Source of the DNA: Lucifuga dentata
Taxonomy: Eukaryota > Chordata > Actinopteri > Ophidiiformes > Bythitidae
NCBI GenBank assembly: GCA_014773175.1
Contig: VXCM01001469.1
Location: 222,379-286,378, forward strand
Length of the DNA: 64,000 nt
Reading direction: 5' to 3'
In this document: positions 1 to 12,167 of the stretch, one piece after another
Layout of the letters: each line of letters opens with the position of its first letter
Numbering within the stretch: position 1 is the first letter of the stretch
Notes under the pieces: model-generated
Databases searched by the model: none
What the model saw: the letters and a program-made list of their open reading frames with translations, nothing else
Told to the model about the DNA's origin: nothing
Translations under genes and position numbers: made by a program

Positions 1-1318
1 CACAAAAATACACTGTTGGAATTGCCAAACACTAGAACATTGTCAAAAGTAGTAGTGAGTTAGTGACTTTATTCACTGACTTGTTTTTTCATCGGAACTT
101 GTAGTGGGTACAGTCACAGACACGTTAGCTGCTAGCTAGCATTAGCATTTACCTAATCGGAAATCGTTCTTCAAACAGTAGCAAAACAGCTCCGTTGCAT
201 GCGATGTAGCTTTGCCCTATTTTTAGTACGTTTCAAAAGAGGAAAAAAAACAGAAATAGAAAAATAATAACCCGAGAAAACAAAAACAAGGAGAAAAAAA
301 AAACAGAGAAAAAAAACATTTTTTTTAACCTCCAACTAACTTTTTTTTTTTTTTTTTTTTTTTTTTACCTCCAACTCATTTTTTTTCTTCCATATCCCCT
401 TAGGGGTGTCGGATTTTGTTTTTTTTAACCTTTTTTTTTGTTTTTGTTTTACCCACTTTATTTTTTTCACACATGACACCTGATTACTTTACACACGACA
501 TGAAATCTCCTGAAAGGTTGTGCACAGGTTCAACTGGCCTCTTGTAATGTTTTATTTTCAGCATTCTCTATATAAGGAACTTAACTGCTTTACTAGCACA
601 AGACTGAAAAAGGTATAGCAACATCAGTGTAAATGTAAAGTGCGATAGCTTAGGTGGCAGAACCATAACATAATTTTCCTGTCTAACATTTAACATTGAG
701 GAAACCAAAATGAATGAACATTGGATTATTAAATTCAAGTTGGCAGTACTAGATAGACATCTTGGAAGAGGGAAGGCCAGGATAAAGCCCTGTCTTATTA
801 AATTGCAAACTCATCTTACTGAAATTATAGATCAAAGTTGGATAATGGTTTGTTTTCTTGTTTTGTTCAGTGTTTTAATAATGAGGCAATCTGTGGTAGT
901 TCAATCAACATCATCATGAGACTCAGTGTGTCAAAACAGAAAAATAACCATATATCTATAAATCTATGATCAAATGTCAAAGACTAAGTATTATTTCTGA
1001 TGTCTAAGTCAACTTCTTCAATCATATATGTAATAAAAATGTAAATATGGTCATAAAACTATTGCTCGAGCCAAGATATTATCTGTTTTCTGGTATTTGT
1101 AATGCATTGTAACATATTTGATTTGACCACGGAAATAATAGTGATATTGTGTATATATTGTTTCTTTTTGAGAGATCAATGTGTCCTTTATCTGTGTCTT
1201 TCAGGATTAAAAGAAAAAGTCTTAAGATTTTCACTGAGCCTGCATGACATTTTTGTTTGTCCTGCATCACTGACTGTGTGACAAAATCTATGACTGAATG
1301 TAGGACATTTCCTCTGCA
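1..1318. other. Upstream non-coding DNA of erap2
   Basis: I see no coding gene here. Positions 240-480 are low-complexity A-rich then T-rich DNA, including a T run at about 341-366 and two tandem copies of a motif containing ACCTCCAACT. A TATA-like TATATAAG lies at 569-576 and could mark an upstream promoter. A good 3' splice site (TGTCTTTCAG, ending at about 1203) lies 115 bp before the erap2 ATG, so the ATG-bearing exon may begin there as a 5' UTR exon. Human ERAP1 lies head-to-head with ERAP2. Nothing resembling it is visible in this first 1.3 kb. Confidence 0.5.
569..576 (+). promoter_or_regulatory. Candidate TATA box upstream of erap2
   Basis: TATATAAG is followed by GC-poor DNA and lies about 750 bp before the erap2 start codon. 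A possible donor (AAAAAG then GTATAG at about 612) and the acceptor ending at about 1203 would allow a short non-coding first exon. This is motif-level inference only, since AT-rich DNA yields such boxes by chance. Confidence 0.25.
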
Positions 1319-4300
1319 ATGGCCGCAGTGAGGTTGTTAGTGTTGTCTGTAGTCCACGTGTCTCTGACTGGGTCTCAGCCCAGCCAGAATCCACAACAGG
1401 AATCAATTCCTCCCCACCCCACAGGAGAGCAGTCTCTTTTGGATACAGGCAATCTGTCCTTCCCATGGAGCCATCTGCGCTTGCCGAGGTATTCTTGTTT
1501 TTTATAGTGATGTACAGAAAATTGTCAAGAAAATTGCTGGAACACCAGATTTTGAGTCTGATAAATGCAGCATGCATTTGTTTACTTTAGATACATCATT
1601 CCACTTCACTACCACCTCCTCCTGCATCCCAACCTCACAACTCTTAGTTTTACTGGATCAGTGCAGATCCAGATTGATGTCCAAAACAATACCAACTGGG
1701 TTGTATTACACAGCAAGGGTCTACAGATCTCCAAGGCCACCATATTGGACCAAAACCTTGCTCATCTGTCTGACCAGGTATTTGTGAATGCAGAGAAGTT
1801 ATTTCTGTAGGTCACTGTCACATATCTTTGTTACCTACTGTATAATGGACCCATAATACAGTCATGTTGATATAGCTTACTGTACACGTGCAAACCTTTC
1901 ATCCATCTGTCCCATACTGAGCTATTAAGACTAGAAAATGAAACTGGAAATGTTTTAATCTACTGCTTTTCTCTGCATAGGTTCTTCCTGTTCTTCACAA
2001 CCCTGTCCATGAGCAGGTGGGTATTTTCTCTCGCAAGGTGCTCAGCAGTGGACAAAAGTACTTCTTACATATGGAGTTTGGGGCAGGACTTGCAGAAGGT
2101 TTCTATGGCTTCTATAAGAGCACCTACAGAACCAGCAGTGGAGAGATCAGGTAAGACTTGGTAGATTATCTCATCACTCATAAGCAAGCTTAGTAAAGCT
2201 TCACATATGTTCGGGAGGTTTTCTCTGTACAGCATCTGCTGACAGCTTTCTCTGCTCAGAACTTTAGCTTCAACTCACTTTGAGCCCACTAGTGCTCGGA
2301 TGGCATTCCCTTGTTTTGATGAGCCAGGCTTCAAAGCACATTACTCCATACAGATCAGGAGGAGCCCAGAGTATATTTCTCTCTCCAATATGCCTGTTGT
2401 GAGTATGTTGCTTATGTGAGACTTTCTACATTAATTAATACACATGTTGAAATGTGTGCGATAATTAATACTCTATTAATGCCATTTCTGTACGTTTCAG
2501 GAGAATACAGTTGAAGTAAATGGTGGCCTGCTGGAGGATCAGTTTGCTACAAGTGTGAAGATGAGCACATACCTAGTTGCTTTTGTCATCTGTGACTTTA
2601 AATCTGTGACTGCAACAACATCATCTGGGGTACAGGTATGTTCTCACTGAAGATGTTTACTTTAGCTTCATTCCTTGTCTAAAAGTGAAGCATTACAATA
2701 CAGAAAAATCTTTCTTTCACTTACAGATGTCTTTGGTTCTTTATACATTGTATATAGGTGTCAGTCTATGCTGCCCCTGAGAAGTGGCAGCAGACCCACT
2801 ATGCCCTGGAGGTTGCAGTCAAAATGCTGGACTTCTATGAGAAATACTTTAACATCCATTACCCACTACCCAAACAAGGTAAACCTTTACTAAAGCTTTC
2901 TGTAACCAAGCTGCTAAGGATTTCCTGCTTTTCTGTGCAAATTGTGCCTCTTATTTTCTCCTTTCTACACTTTTCTGCCCTGACGCATTCTTCCCATGGT
3001 GTCCTTCCCTCAGATCTAATAGCTATTCCAGACTTCCAGTCCGGTGCAATGGAGAACTGGGGTCTAACCACTTACAGAGAGACCAGCCTTCTTTTTGATC
3101 CCATGACATCCTCTGCCTCTTATAAACTCTGGGTTACTATGGTGATTGGCCATGAGCTGGCCCATCAGGTGACAGCGTGTCTACAGTTTAATGAGATGGA
3201 TTTACTGTTTATTTGGCTTATATGGTTGCGATGCTCATAAAGCACTTTGTTAAACTCAAAATGTGGTTTGTCTGCAGTGGTTTGGCAACTTGGTGACCAT
3301 GGAGTGGTGGAACGATATATGGCTGAATGAAGGATTTGCCAGATACATGGAGTACATTTCAGTAGAGGCCACCTACCCTGAACTCAGAGTGGTATGTGTC
3401 ATCCTCTTTGATTGAGCATGATAGATTAATATTAAGCCCATGAGAGAGGTTTAATGATCCTGCTCTTTGTGCAACCTTGTAGGAGGAATATCTACTGGAT
3501 ACCTGTTTTGCAGCGGTTGGCCAAGATTCATTAAACTCTTCCCGGCCGATATCCAGCCCAGCAGAGAGCCCTACTCAGATCAAAGAGATGTTTGACACTG
3601 TCTCCTATGATAAAGTATGACATTAATCTGTGTTAACTGTGTTAAATGGGCAGTGGTGGCCTAAAGGTTAGAGAAGCAAGCTGCTGACCAACAGGTCAAC
3701 TTACAAAATGTGTTTAAATACACTCAACATAGATCTATTTGGAATGACTAAGGAAATTTAAGTGAAATCTACACAATTTGTTTTAGCTAAAACTACAAAT
3801 TTAATTTCACTGAAATTTTTTATAAATATTAAATACAGTCAACTTAAAAATATATAGACGAATCTAAATAAATTTATTATATGCAACCACTTGACATATA
3901 AGAATGGTAAGTAAATTCAAAGTAGCATTTTTTTCAGTGTGTGACTACACACTGTTTATTTGTATGCATATATATTGTAACAGAAAATCACCTTTTTCAC
4001 ATAACTAATCTAAATTACTTTAAACCAACCTACAGCATGGCCTCTAGTGGTTTATTACTTATGTAAACCTTTTCCCTCTCCATTCCATTAGGGAGCGTGT
4101 GTTCTACACATGCTTCGACACTTTCTGACAGATGATGTGTTCCAGAGCGGGATTGTGAGATACCTCCGCAGATATAAGTACATTAACACACGCAGCCAGG
4201 ACCTGTGGGACAGTCTAGCAAATGTAATAAATAACACACTCATATTACATGTAATGCATTGTGTAATGCACTGTAAAATGTCATCTTTTTTTTTTTTAAT

Positions 4301-7300
4301 CAGAGAAACAGACAGAATTCTGTATTTGTCAAAATTTTCAATGAAATGAATACTACATTAATTGTTTAATTGTTTTGTTTTCAATCTCCATTTTTTAAGC
4401 TAAACAGACAGAGAACAAAGAATGATGTCATAGATTTCATGTGTTTCTGTATGCCTCAGAGTTTTAGATTTTGACTGTTCCTTCCAGCTTCAAGGCAGCC
4501 ATTGTTGTCCATTCTTTGACTATGTTATAAAACTCACGGAGACTTGAAAGCTGGTTGAATTGATTAATTAATGATAGTGAACATTATTTTGCTTTTATTC
4601 ACATTACAATTATTTTATTTGTACCTGACACTACAGTAAGTAGAGTTTGGTTTGAAAAATATACTCTGCTCTGCTGTGCAACAACATTCAGTACCTTCCT
4701 GAAACTAAATTATCACATGATGAGGATATAGCTTTGTCAAAAATAATCATGATAGCCGTTTTAAGTATGCAAGTTGATTTTCATACTATGTACAAATGAG
4801 TTAAATTCAGTGGTATTCTAGAAGGTAGGAAAACCATTTTGATGTGCTTTCAGGAACTTTCAGCAGTAGTAAAAGCTATTTGTGATTTGTACAAAATGGC
4901 CTACAACATGCAAAACACTTTGTCTATTCTTTTAGCATGGATAGAAGTTCAGAAATGAAGCTTTGACTGTAATCTTGTTTTGTTGCTCAGACATGTTCAG
5001 ATGAGGACTTCATTTCAGGAAAGCACTGCTACAGCAGCAGCCAGGCCTTTAAGAATGCTGTAAGTAACATACACAATATTGAACACCAGCTCCCTGGTTT
5101 AAAATGTTCTCTTCAGTTAACTCTCCTAACTTTCATATTATTGGGCTTGGTGTGATTGGATGATTTGATCTCTGTGTGTCCTACAGTATCTGTTTGCAGG
5201 GGAACACCTGGACCTGAGAACCATAATGAACACTTGGACTCTGCAGAAAGGTATTCCTCTGATCACTGTAACAAGGAAGGGGTCTCGTCTTCTCCTTAAA
5301 CAGGACAGGTTTCTGAGGACAGTCCTGCCTTCTGATCCCCTCTGGTCTAAACTGCAGCAGGGGTGAGTGTGCAACCTGTGCACATTTTTTAAATTTCCCA
5401 TTTATATACACTTGGTTTAATACTGTTATTGCTTCTCTGCTCTTTTTACTTTCATACTCTGGTTACCATCACAAACAAGAGTTTGATTTTAAGTAAATGT
5501 CAAGATTAACTTGAGGTTGCATATTTTAAGAATGATATTCTCTTCTGTCATATAGTTACCTGTGGCACATTCCTCTAACATACAAGACAAGTGCTTCCAA
5601 CACCATCCATCGACATCTGATGACAACACACACAGGTCAGTTTAGAATATGCTAAATACAATTCATATGTACAGGTGGATCCATTTATGCCTTTCCTTTA
5701 TGCTGTGTATATCTACTTTATTTGTCATTTAGACAGTGTACACATAGGAGAGGACGTTGGCTGGGTGAAGGTGAACACTGACATGACAGGATATTATGTG
5801 GTTCATTACAAGGGAGGTGGTTGGGATGAGATGACCAAGCTACTGAAGGAAAACCACACCGCTCTGACCTACAAAGACAGGACTCACCTGATACACAATG
5901 CCTTTCAGTTGGTCACGTAAGCGCGTGTGTGTGTGTGTGCGTGTTGATCTGTAAACAACAGGGACACAATTTTGTCTATTTCTGTGTATTTAATTATTTA
6001 ATTAACATAGACAAAACAACTTTATTATTCAACCTGAATTGGCACCTTACCTGAAGCTCTGAAAAACAAATTGCTGTTTGTCATTGAAGGGCAGGTCATT
6101 TGCATCTCAGTAAAGCCTTGGACCTGATTAGTTACCTGCAATTGGAGACGCATACAGTACCTCTCCTCCAAGGACTGGGCTATCTCAAGGCCTTTTACCG
6201 GATGCTGGAGAAAAGGAATGAACATGATGTAACACACAAGTTGGCGGTAAGAAGACAAAAATATACAGCTTGCGTAATATGTTGAGCTAATGTGAATTGT
6301 GAAATGGTTTGTGGGTCCATGCGTGATGCTGTTTTTGTGCTTTGGTGCAGGAGTACATCCTACGTTTCTTCCGTGGCGTGATTGACCAACAGACATGGAG
6401 TGACAGAGGCTCTGTATCAGAGCGACGGCTGAGGGCAGAGGTCCTGTCACTGGCTTGCCACCTGAATGACCCTTCATGTCTGGAGCGTGCACAACAGAGC
6501 TTCAGACTGTGGCTTCATTCCAATGGGACACTCAGGTGTGTTTGATGAAATTACATTTTGACACATAATATTATCTGTCACACTGAGAGCAGCGTTTCTT
6601 GGTATGAGGCTGGACCATGTAATTTCATATTTCATTGGGTTCAGTCTCAAGCCCTAATATGCATGTTTTTGCTTGTGTTTAGTCTGCCCACTGATGTAGC
6701 AGAAACAGTGTATTCTGTTGGAGTTCAGGATGACAATGGTTGGGCATCGCTCTTCCACACATACACCATCTCCCTCTCAGAAGCACAAAAATACAAAATC
6801 CTCTCAGCCTTGGCCAGTAGCAGAGATTCCAACAAACTCCAAAGGTGCACATTCCTCTCCTACATTTTGCACAATGGTTAATGGCGCCACCATGTGGTAA
6901 TAAGGTGGTAGGTCGTGTATATTTCAGTAGATAACATATCTTGTTCAAAATCGTGGGGTATAGTCACCAACACTAGTGTGTATACGTGTGTTTTGTTGCA
7001 GACTGTTGGAGTTGGGCCTGGAAGGGAAGGTGATCAAATCCCAGGACCTGTCAAGTCTCATCCTCATGGTGGCCAGAAACCCACAGGGACATCGTCTAGC
7101 CTGGAACTTTGTCAAAAAGAACTGGAACACACTGGTTCAAAAGTTAGTACAATTATATGTTGTGTAAACTGCACCATGTAATTGTGTGATAAATTCATTT
7201 TCGTTAGCCTGACAATACATTACAGTAATACAATATTGTAACACAATCATTACAATAATATTAAAATATATACTGTACATACTCTGGAAAAAAAATTGTA

Positions 7301-8312
7301 TTTTAATAATCAAGAGTCTTTTGAGCTAGGTGTGAAAATTGTGTAGGCCTATAAGACTATATGCCTTTTTAGCTCATTAGCAAGTGGCAAATGTTTTTTT
7401 ATTTGAGACTGACCCTCAGATTACATCACCGACATTTGTCCATATTTTAATATCACGATGGCTGACCTCACAGCTATAAAAATCCCAGATTAACAGTACG
7501 TTCATATGTACCAGTATGTAGTGATATTAGTCTGACTTTTCTGTGTGTTCATCTGTTTGGCAGGTTCCAACTGGGCTCATTTTGTATTAGAAACATCATC
7601 ATTGGCAGCTCAGGCCAGTTTTCATCTCCAGAGGAGCTCACTGAAGTAATACTCTTATATTTTAACTATTATATATGATACAAGGCAATTTTATGATGCG
7701 TTGGTATATTGTAGCCCTATCTTTATTATATTTGTTGATATCAGCTTGAAAAGCTCATTAGAAGGTAATTTTTGGTCTTTATCTCAATGTGTGTGTCACT
7801 GAATATTAATACCAAATTAGCAACAAAATCAAAGCATCGTGCCCTTTCAAAATTTTAACATGTCTGAGAAAAAAAACAAAAAACAAAAACATGCAGGATC
7901 TTTGGTATATGCCCGAGTTGTTATTAACAGTGTGCAATAGCCTTACTACTGGATATAACTTTTCTGTCACTGTGAGAAAAAGAAAGTGTCTGTGAAAAAC
8001 TATATTTGCATTTGCTTGTTTGGTCATCTGTGTTTCAGTCTAATTTCCTGTTGCGTGCATGTTTGCATGGGTGTGTGCACTAATACGCATGCGTGTGTGT
8101 GTGTGTGTGTGTGCGTGTGCGTGTGCGTGTGCGTATGTGTTTTTTGTTTTTTTTTTTATCATCAGGTACAATTGTTCTTTGAGTCCATCAAAGAACAGGC
8201 ATCTCAGCTGAGAGCGACTCAAGTTGCCCTGGAAAACGTTGAAAAAAATGTTCGGTGGGTGCAAAGGAATCTAGGAACTCTGAGAGACTGGCTGAGTGAG
8301 CAAAGGAGCTGA
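1319..8312 (+). CDS. erap2: Endoplasmic reticulum aminopeptidase 2 (M1 metallopeptidase), complete, 20 exons, 945 aa
   Basis: This zinc aminopeptidase trims peptides in the ER lumen for MHC class I. Exons: 1319-1488, 1591-1777, 1981-2150, 2260-2398, 2501-2635, 2758-2878, 3014-3168, 3278-3391, 3483-3614, 4092-4223, 4991-5059, 5187-5362, 5556-5635, 5733-5916, 6090-6246, 6351-6535, 6683-6844, 7002-7142, 7564-7645, 8166-8312. All junctions are GT/AG and the reading frame closes at 945 codons plus stop (human ERAP2 has 960). The start is the first ATG after an in-frame TAG at 1301, with G at -3 and +4. Residues 1-18 or so form a signal peptide. Catalytic residues: GAMEN 318-322, zinc ligands H354/H358/E377, catalytic E355, transition-state Y439. 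Cysteine pairs C405/C444 and C743/C750 sit where human ERAP2 has disulfides (constant offset of 16). Sequence such as [16 protein letters not shown] favours ERAP2 over ERAP1. H182 replaces the human S1-pocket Asp198, and N376 sits at the human K392N site. lnpep follows 0.94 kb downstream on the same strand, as in human. Confidence 0.93.
3646..3703 (+). repeat. Truncated tRNA-derived SINE head in an erap2 intron
   Basis: The sequence GGGCAGTGGTGGCCTAAAGG starts a block that reads like the tRNA-related 5' head common to fish SINEs, with an A-box-like TGGCCTAAAGG. A degenerate B-box position follows near AGGTCAACTTAC. The rest of the element is missing or unrecognisable. It lies in the intron after exon 9. 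The assignment rests on recognising the head motif only. Confidence 0.5.
8095..8140 (+). repeat. (GT)n/(GTGC)n microsatellite in the last erap2 intron
   Basis: An alternating GT tract with interspersed GC lies about 25 bp upstream of the acceptor of the terminal erap2 exon at 8166, next to the polypyrimidine tract. Length variation here could affect splicing, which is inference only. Confidence 0.9.
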
Positions 8313-8477
8313 ATCACAGGATGTATGTGTGGTAAACACGCCACGGAGGAAATATTTCAAGTAGCCTAGATTTCTTTTGTTTTTATTTTTACATTTTAAT
8401 GTCCTCAGTGCCACAGGCGTGTTAATAGTTTTTTAAGAATGTTTTTGCCTTTTCAGGGTATTTCATATTCCTTGAAC

Positions 8478-8483
8478 AATAAA
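8478..8483 (+). terminator. Polyadenylation signal of erap2
   Basis: AATAAA lies 166 bp after the erap2 stop codon and is followed by T/G-rich sequence (a GTGTGTGT run at about 8577). It is the only canonical signal between the stop and the lnpep promoter region, giving a short 3' UTR of roughly 190 nt. Confidence 0.75.
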
Positions 8484-8727
8484 TTTGATTGGTGAAACTA
8501 GTAGCTGTGCCGTAGTAGTGTGTGCTCTGATTGACATTGCAGTCAAATTGTCATTCATGCATGTGGACTTGTAAATGTGTGTGTGTGTGTCATTTCCCAG
8601 GTGACAAGGTTTTGTTAACGAATTCCTCAACAAACTAATAATGAAAAGCTTTATTGTACCTCATGGTACCTTTGTGTGTATTGTGTTAACTGATATCGGG
8701 TATTTGTGTGTTAGGTTTTTATTCAAC

Positions 8728-8741
8728 CGCGCGCGCGCGCG

Positions 8742-8780
<39 letters not shown>
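8728..8780 (+). repeat. (CG)n(TG)n alternating purine-pyrimidine tract (Z-DNA type)
   Basis: About seven CG dinucleotides run directly into CATG and then about 20 TG units, an uninterrupted purine-pyrimidine alternation of about 53 bp. It ends 5 bp before the lnpep GC box. Such tracts are the classic Z-DNA-forming sequence when negatively supercoiled, as upstream of an active promoter. Confidence 0.9.
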
Positions 8781-8781
<1 letters not shown>

Positions 8782-8785
8782 GGGT

Positions 8786-8811
8786 CCCGCCCCTCGACAT
8801 TCTTATCCAAT
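8786..8811 (+). promoter_or_regulatory. Proximal lnpep promoter: GC box and CCAAT box
   Basis: CCCGCCCC (8786-8793, Sp1/KLF type) and CCAAT (8807-8811, NF-Y type) sit 14 bp apart, about 450 bp before the lnpep ATG, in the 0.94-kb gap after erap2. No TATA box is evident, which fits a broadly expressed TATA-less gene. The start site is probably in 8840-8900 and the remaining sequence to 9252 would be 5' UTR. It contains several GCTAGC/GTTAGC motifs common in fish DNA. Confidence 0.5.
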
Positions 8812-9252
8812 AAGATTTCAGTCTTTTATTGAGATGGGAGGTTGTAAACAACGGGTCGTAGAGGAAGCGAAGTGTCATCTACGCATTCGTTACTTTCCAG
8901 AGAAATGTAGAGCAAAATAATTCCTTACGTGTACCATCGTGTCAGGTTTAACTTGAAAGAAAATTCCAACGTATTCATGTAACTTTCTAACAACGAGCAA
9001 TGGGCGACAAACTTCTGGAAATCAGCTAACGTTAGCTAGCTGAATGTACATCAGTCGGTGACAATTGTCAGAAGTTGGCTAGCTGTAAGCTAGCTCCCAC
9101 GAAGCTAGTACGGGGAGATAGGTGTCTGTTTATCCTGATAACTTGCGGTGGCCAGTTAATAATAAATTTATTTGGCTTCATCTATCGAGCTGCCTTAAAC
9201 GCGTGGAAGTTGCCTCGTTTTGAACGTGAAGAGATATTGAAGCTATCCTAAC

Positions 9253-9961
9253 ATGGATCCCTTTGACAGCAACAGTTCAGGTAAGGAAGGAAGCTGGTAG
9301 GTACAGCCAAGCTAACAGCAGCATGCTAGCTAATAACTAACGTAACGTTAGCTACAAGCTTTGTGAGAGTGACATTCATTCGAGGACACATGTTGAGTCT
9401 TGGTTTGAAGCCAAATGAAAGCTTAGTTGTCTTTGTCTTTTCGGAGAAAGCGCTTTCTAGTGGATAATTTCCAGATGCTAACTTACTGCAGTTCTAGTGA
9501 TGCCAATCCTGTGCCTTTTTTTTTTTTTTTTNCTACTTTTTTTTTTTTAATTAAAATTTTAAGTAAATATAAGATATCGTACCTCTTTTGTAGCTCTTAC
9601 AGTTGCTGCTGTCTTTATAGAAAACAATATTTTATGTCGTGGTTTATGGATAATACAACAGTACCATTTGTCAAGATGTAACCTTGTGGTTTGATAAAAG
9701 CTTATGTTTTGTCTTGGCGTGGAAAGCAGATAAGACCTGTTCAGTTTTGGCCTCTAGTAGCCATCTGCTTTATAACCTCTGCTATGATGTCATGGCGTTC
9801 AGGGCTTTATTAAAACAAACAAAAGGCCAGAAAACACACAAGACTATAAAAGCCCTCAGCAAACCTCAGTGTTCTCCTTTGGCCTTGTTATTAAATTTCA
9901 GGTTAGACTCAGTATGAGTATTCATTACCAAATCACAGCAGTTTTACTTCCCCTTTGTGTT

Positions 9962-9996
<35 letters not shown>

Positions 9997-12129
9997 CTGT
10001 GTGTCTTGCTGTCACCCAAAACTCTTAAGCAATAACACTTTGAAATGATAAAAGATGATGAAACCAGTTGCAAAAACTTCCTTCCCAAAAGTTAAAATTA
10101 ATCACTGCATCTTATTGTTCATATCACACTCTGCGTAGTCTGTGTGTTGTGTGTTTTTACCTGGCCTGACTTGGAGGACAACATGGCAAACACAGACCCG
10201 TGGTCATGTGTTTAACTATAGCTCTGTGGCTCTAAGTTGGGTTTGATAAATGTTTTAAGTAAGGAAGTGGTCAGCAGCTAACATGCTATGCTACTGCATT
10301 TACATGCAGACTTCAGCAGAGTATTCCTGTTCAGTTATTCCTGTTTGCTTGAAGGTTTCTAATTGTAGTCTTGGCTTGTAACTGTGACTTTGGCTACGTC
10401 TGTCACCTGACCATGACATCTTCCTTATATGAATAACTATCACAACACTGTGGCAGTAACTAGTAAATAACTCTGTCAGGTTGACAATCATAAATATCTG
10501 ATTAGGTTTTGGGGGTCTTATTTTTATCATAACCTCCTCTGGACATTATACATTATCTGCTATTTAGCTCGTAGCCTATTAATAGACATTCATACCACAG
10601 CAGTTTGAACCAGACAGAGAGAAGGTGACAGTCCATACAGTCATATCTGAAACACTGAACAGTACAAGCAGTTAAGTTCACCTCTTGCATTTATGGATTC
10701 CTGCTTTGGTGAGTTTGAGAGATCATTGAATGCTACAAGACGAAACCTGCACACTGGATCAGTGTGTACAAGCTCTTTATGAAGCACAATGTTTTGACAT
10801 TTTGACTTCACACATATACCTGATAAATCATATAACTATTGATAAAGACTCTGGGAGCTTCCATTCAGTGTGTGGGCAACCTCTTCAGAAATTGTATTTA
10901 TCTGCTGTTGATGATGCACCTGGTAGACTTTTGCATGTGCATATACTGTACTACATTGCATATACTACATATCTTTGTTTGCTGACATTGTCCATCCATC
11001 CATTTTCTATATCAGTTTGTCCTGTTAAGGATCACGGGGGGCTGGAGCCTATCCCAGCGGTCATTGGGCAAGAGGTGGGGGCGGTCATTGGGCGAGAGGC
11101 GGCGTACATCTTGGACTGGTCACCAGTCTATCGCAGGGCTGACACATAGAGACAGACAAACTCATTCACACCTGCAGTCAATTTAGAGTTTCCACTTCAC
11201 CTGACCTGCATGTCTTTGGAGGTGGGAGGAAGCCAGAGCACCCAGAGGGAACCCAAGCAGACATGGGGAGAACATGCAAACTCCACACAAAAAAGTCCCG
11301 GTCAGACTCGAACCCGGGACCTTCCCGCTGTGAGGTGACAGTGCTAACCACTGAGCCACCGTGCTGCTCACTGGTGACATTGTGATAACCTGATTATAAG
11401 TATATTGGTGTAAACACTGCATTCAGTGTTCACTGAGTCATACTGAAAATGCTTTGTTTGTACCAGTGAAAGTATGAATGGCACGTGCGTTATAACAGGA
11501 GAATTTTATTGGATTTACTACTTCACTTGTTATTGAATTAGGAAGTGGAACATACCTTAAATTATTTCAACAGTAACTGAGGGGAGATATTGGCAAGCAG
11601 GATGTCACATGGGTCTTGGAAGACAAGCCACACTTGTTTTTGCTGAAGATGCATTTTGGTTATTTTGTGGACATACAAACTTTTATATGGGCCATGTATT
11701 ATGTCTTTTTTTTTAAACTCGTGTAAGCAAGTAAGATAGTTGAGCAATTTAAGCCAGATGATGAATTTTTATTGCATTTACCTTTTCCTAGCTCTGAGGG
11801 CAATTTCTTAATTGTTAGGGGCACAGCAGGCTAATTAATGTACCCTAATCTAAAGGAAACACTGTCATTTCTGTCTAAACAGGTTTCTTGTACTGTCTAA
11901 CTAGGCTAGTCTATGTAGGTCAGGAACCAGGAACTACTGCATTAGGTTTACCACAGGAAGCTGAGAGAGTCAGTCAGTGCTTTGTTTAGTGAGGCTTTGC
12001 TTTCTGCACATCCATTGACTGATCTTTGTTATAATCTTTAGTGGTGCCATTTTCTTTTGTGGGGAAAAAATTGGAAACTCTGGAAACACAGAACACAGAT
12101 TAATATATTGGTTAAATATATCACTGTTG

Positions 12130-12167
<38 letters not shown>

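Noticed and set aside
253..262. GAAATAGAAA resembling an interferon-response element upstream of erap2
   Set aside because: It sits in an A-rich low-complexity stretch where such matches are expected by chance, and the flanking ISRE bases do not fit.
1188..1577. 129-codon minus-strand open frame over erap2 exon 1
   Set aside because: It is the shadow of the coding exon, has no homology-like motifs and lacks splice partners or a promoter.
7986..8264. Cys/Val-rich or His/Ala/Thr-rich open frames around 8.1 kb
   Set aside because: They are translations of the GT microsatellite in the last erap2 intron; only the part after 8166 is coding, in the erap2 frame.
10991..11369. tRNA gene on the minus strand
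   Set aside because: A and B boxes are present, but no cloverleaf with a proper acceptor stem can be drawn and the unit continues into a SINE body and tail.
11183..11422. 79-codon minus-strand frame
   Set aside because: It lies wholly within the SINE.
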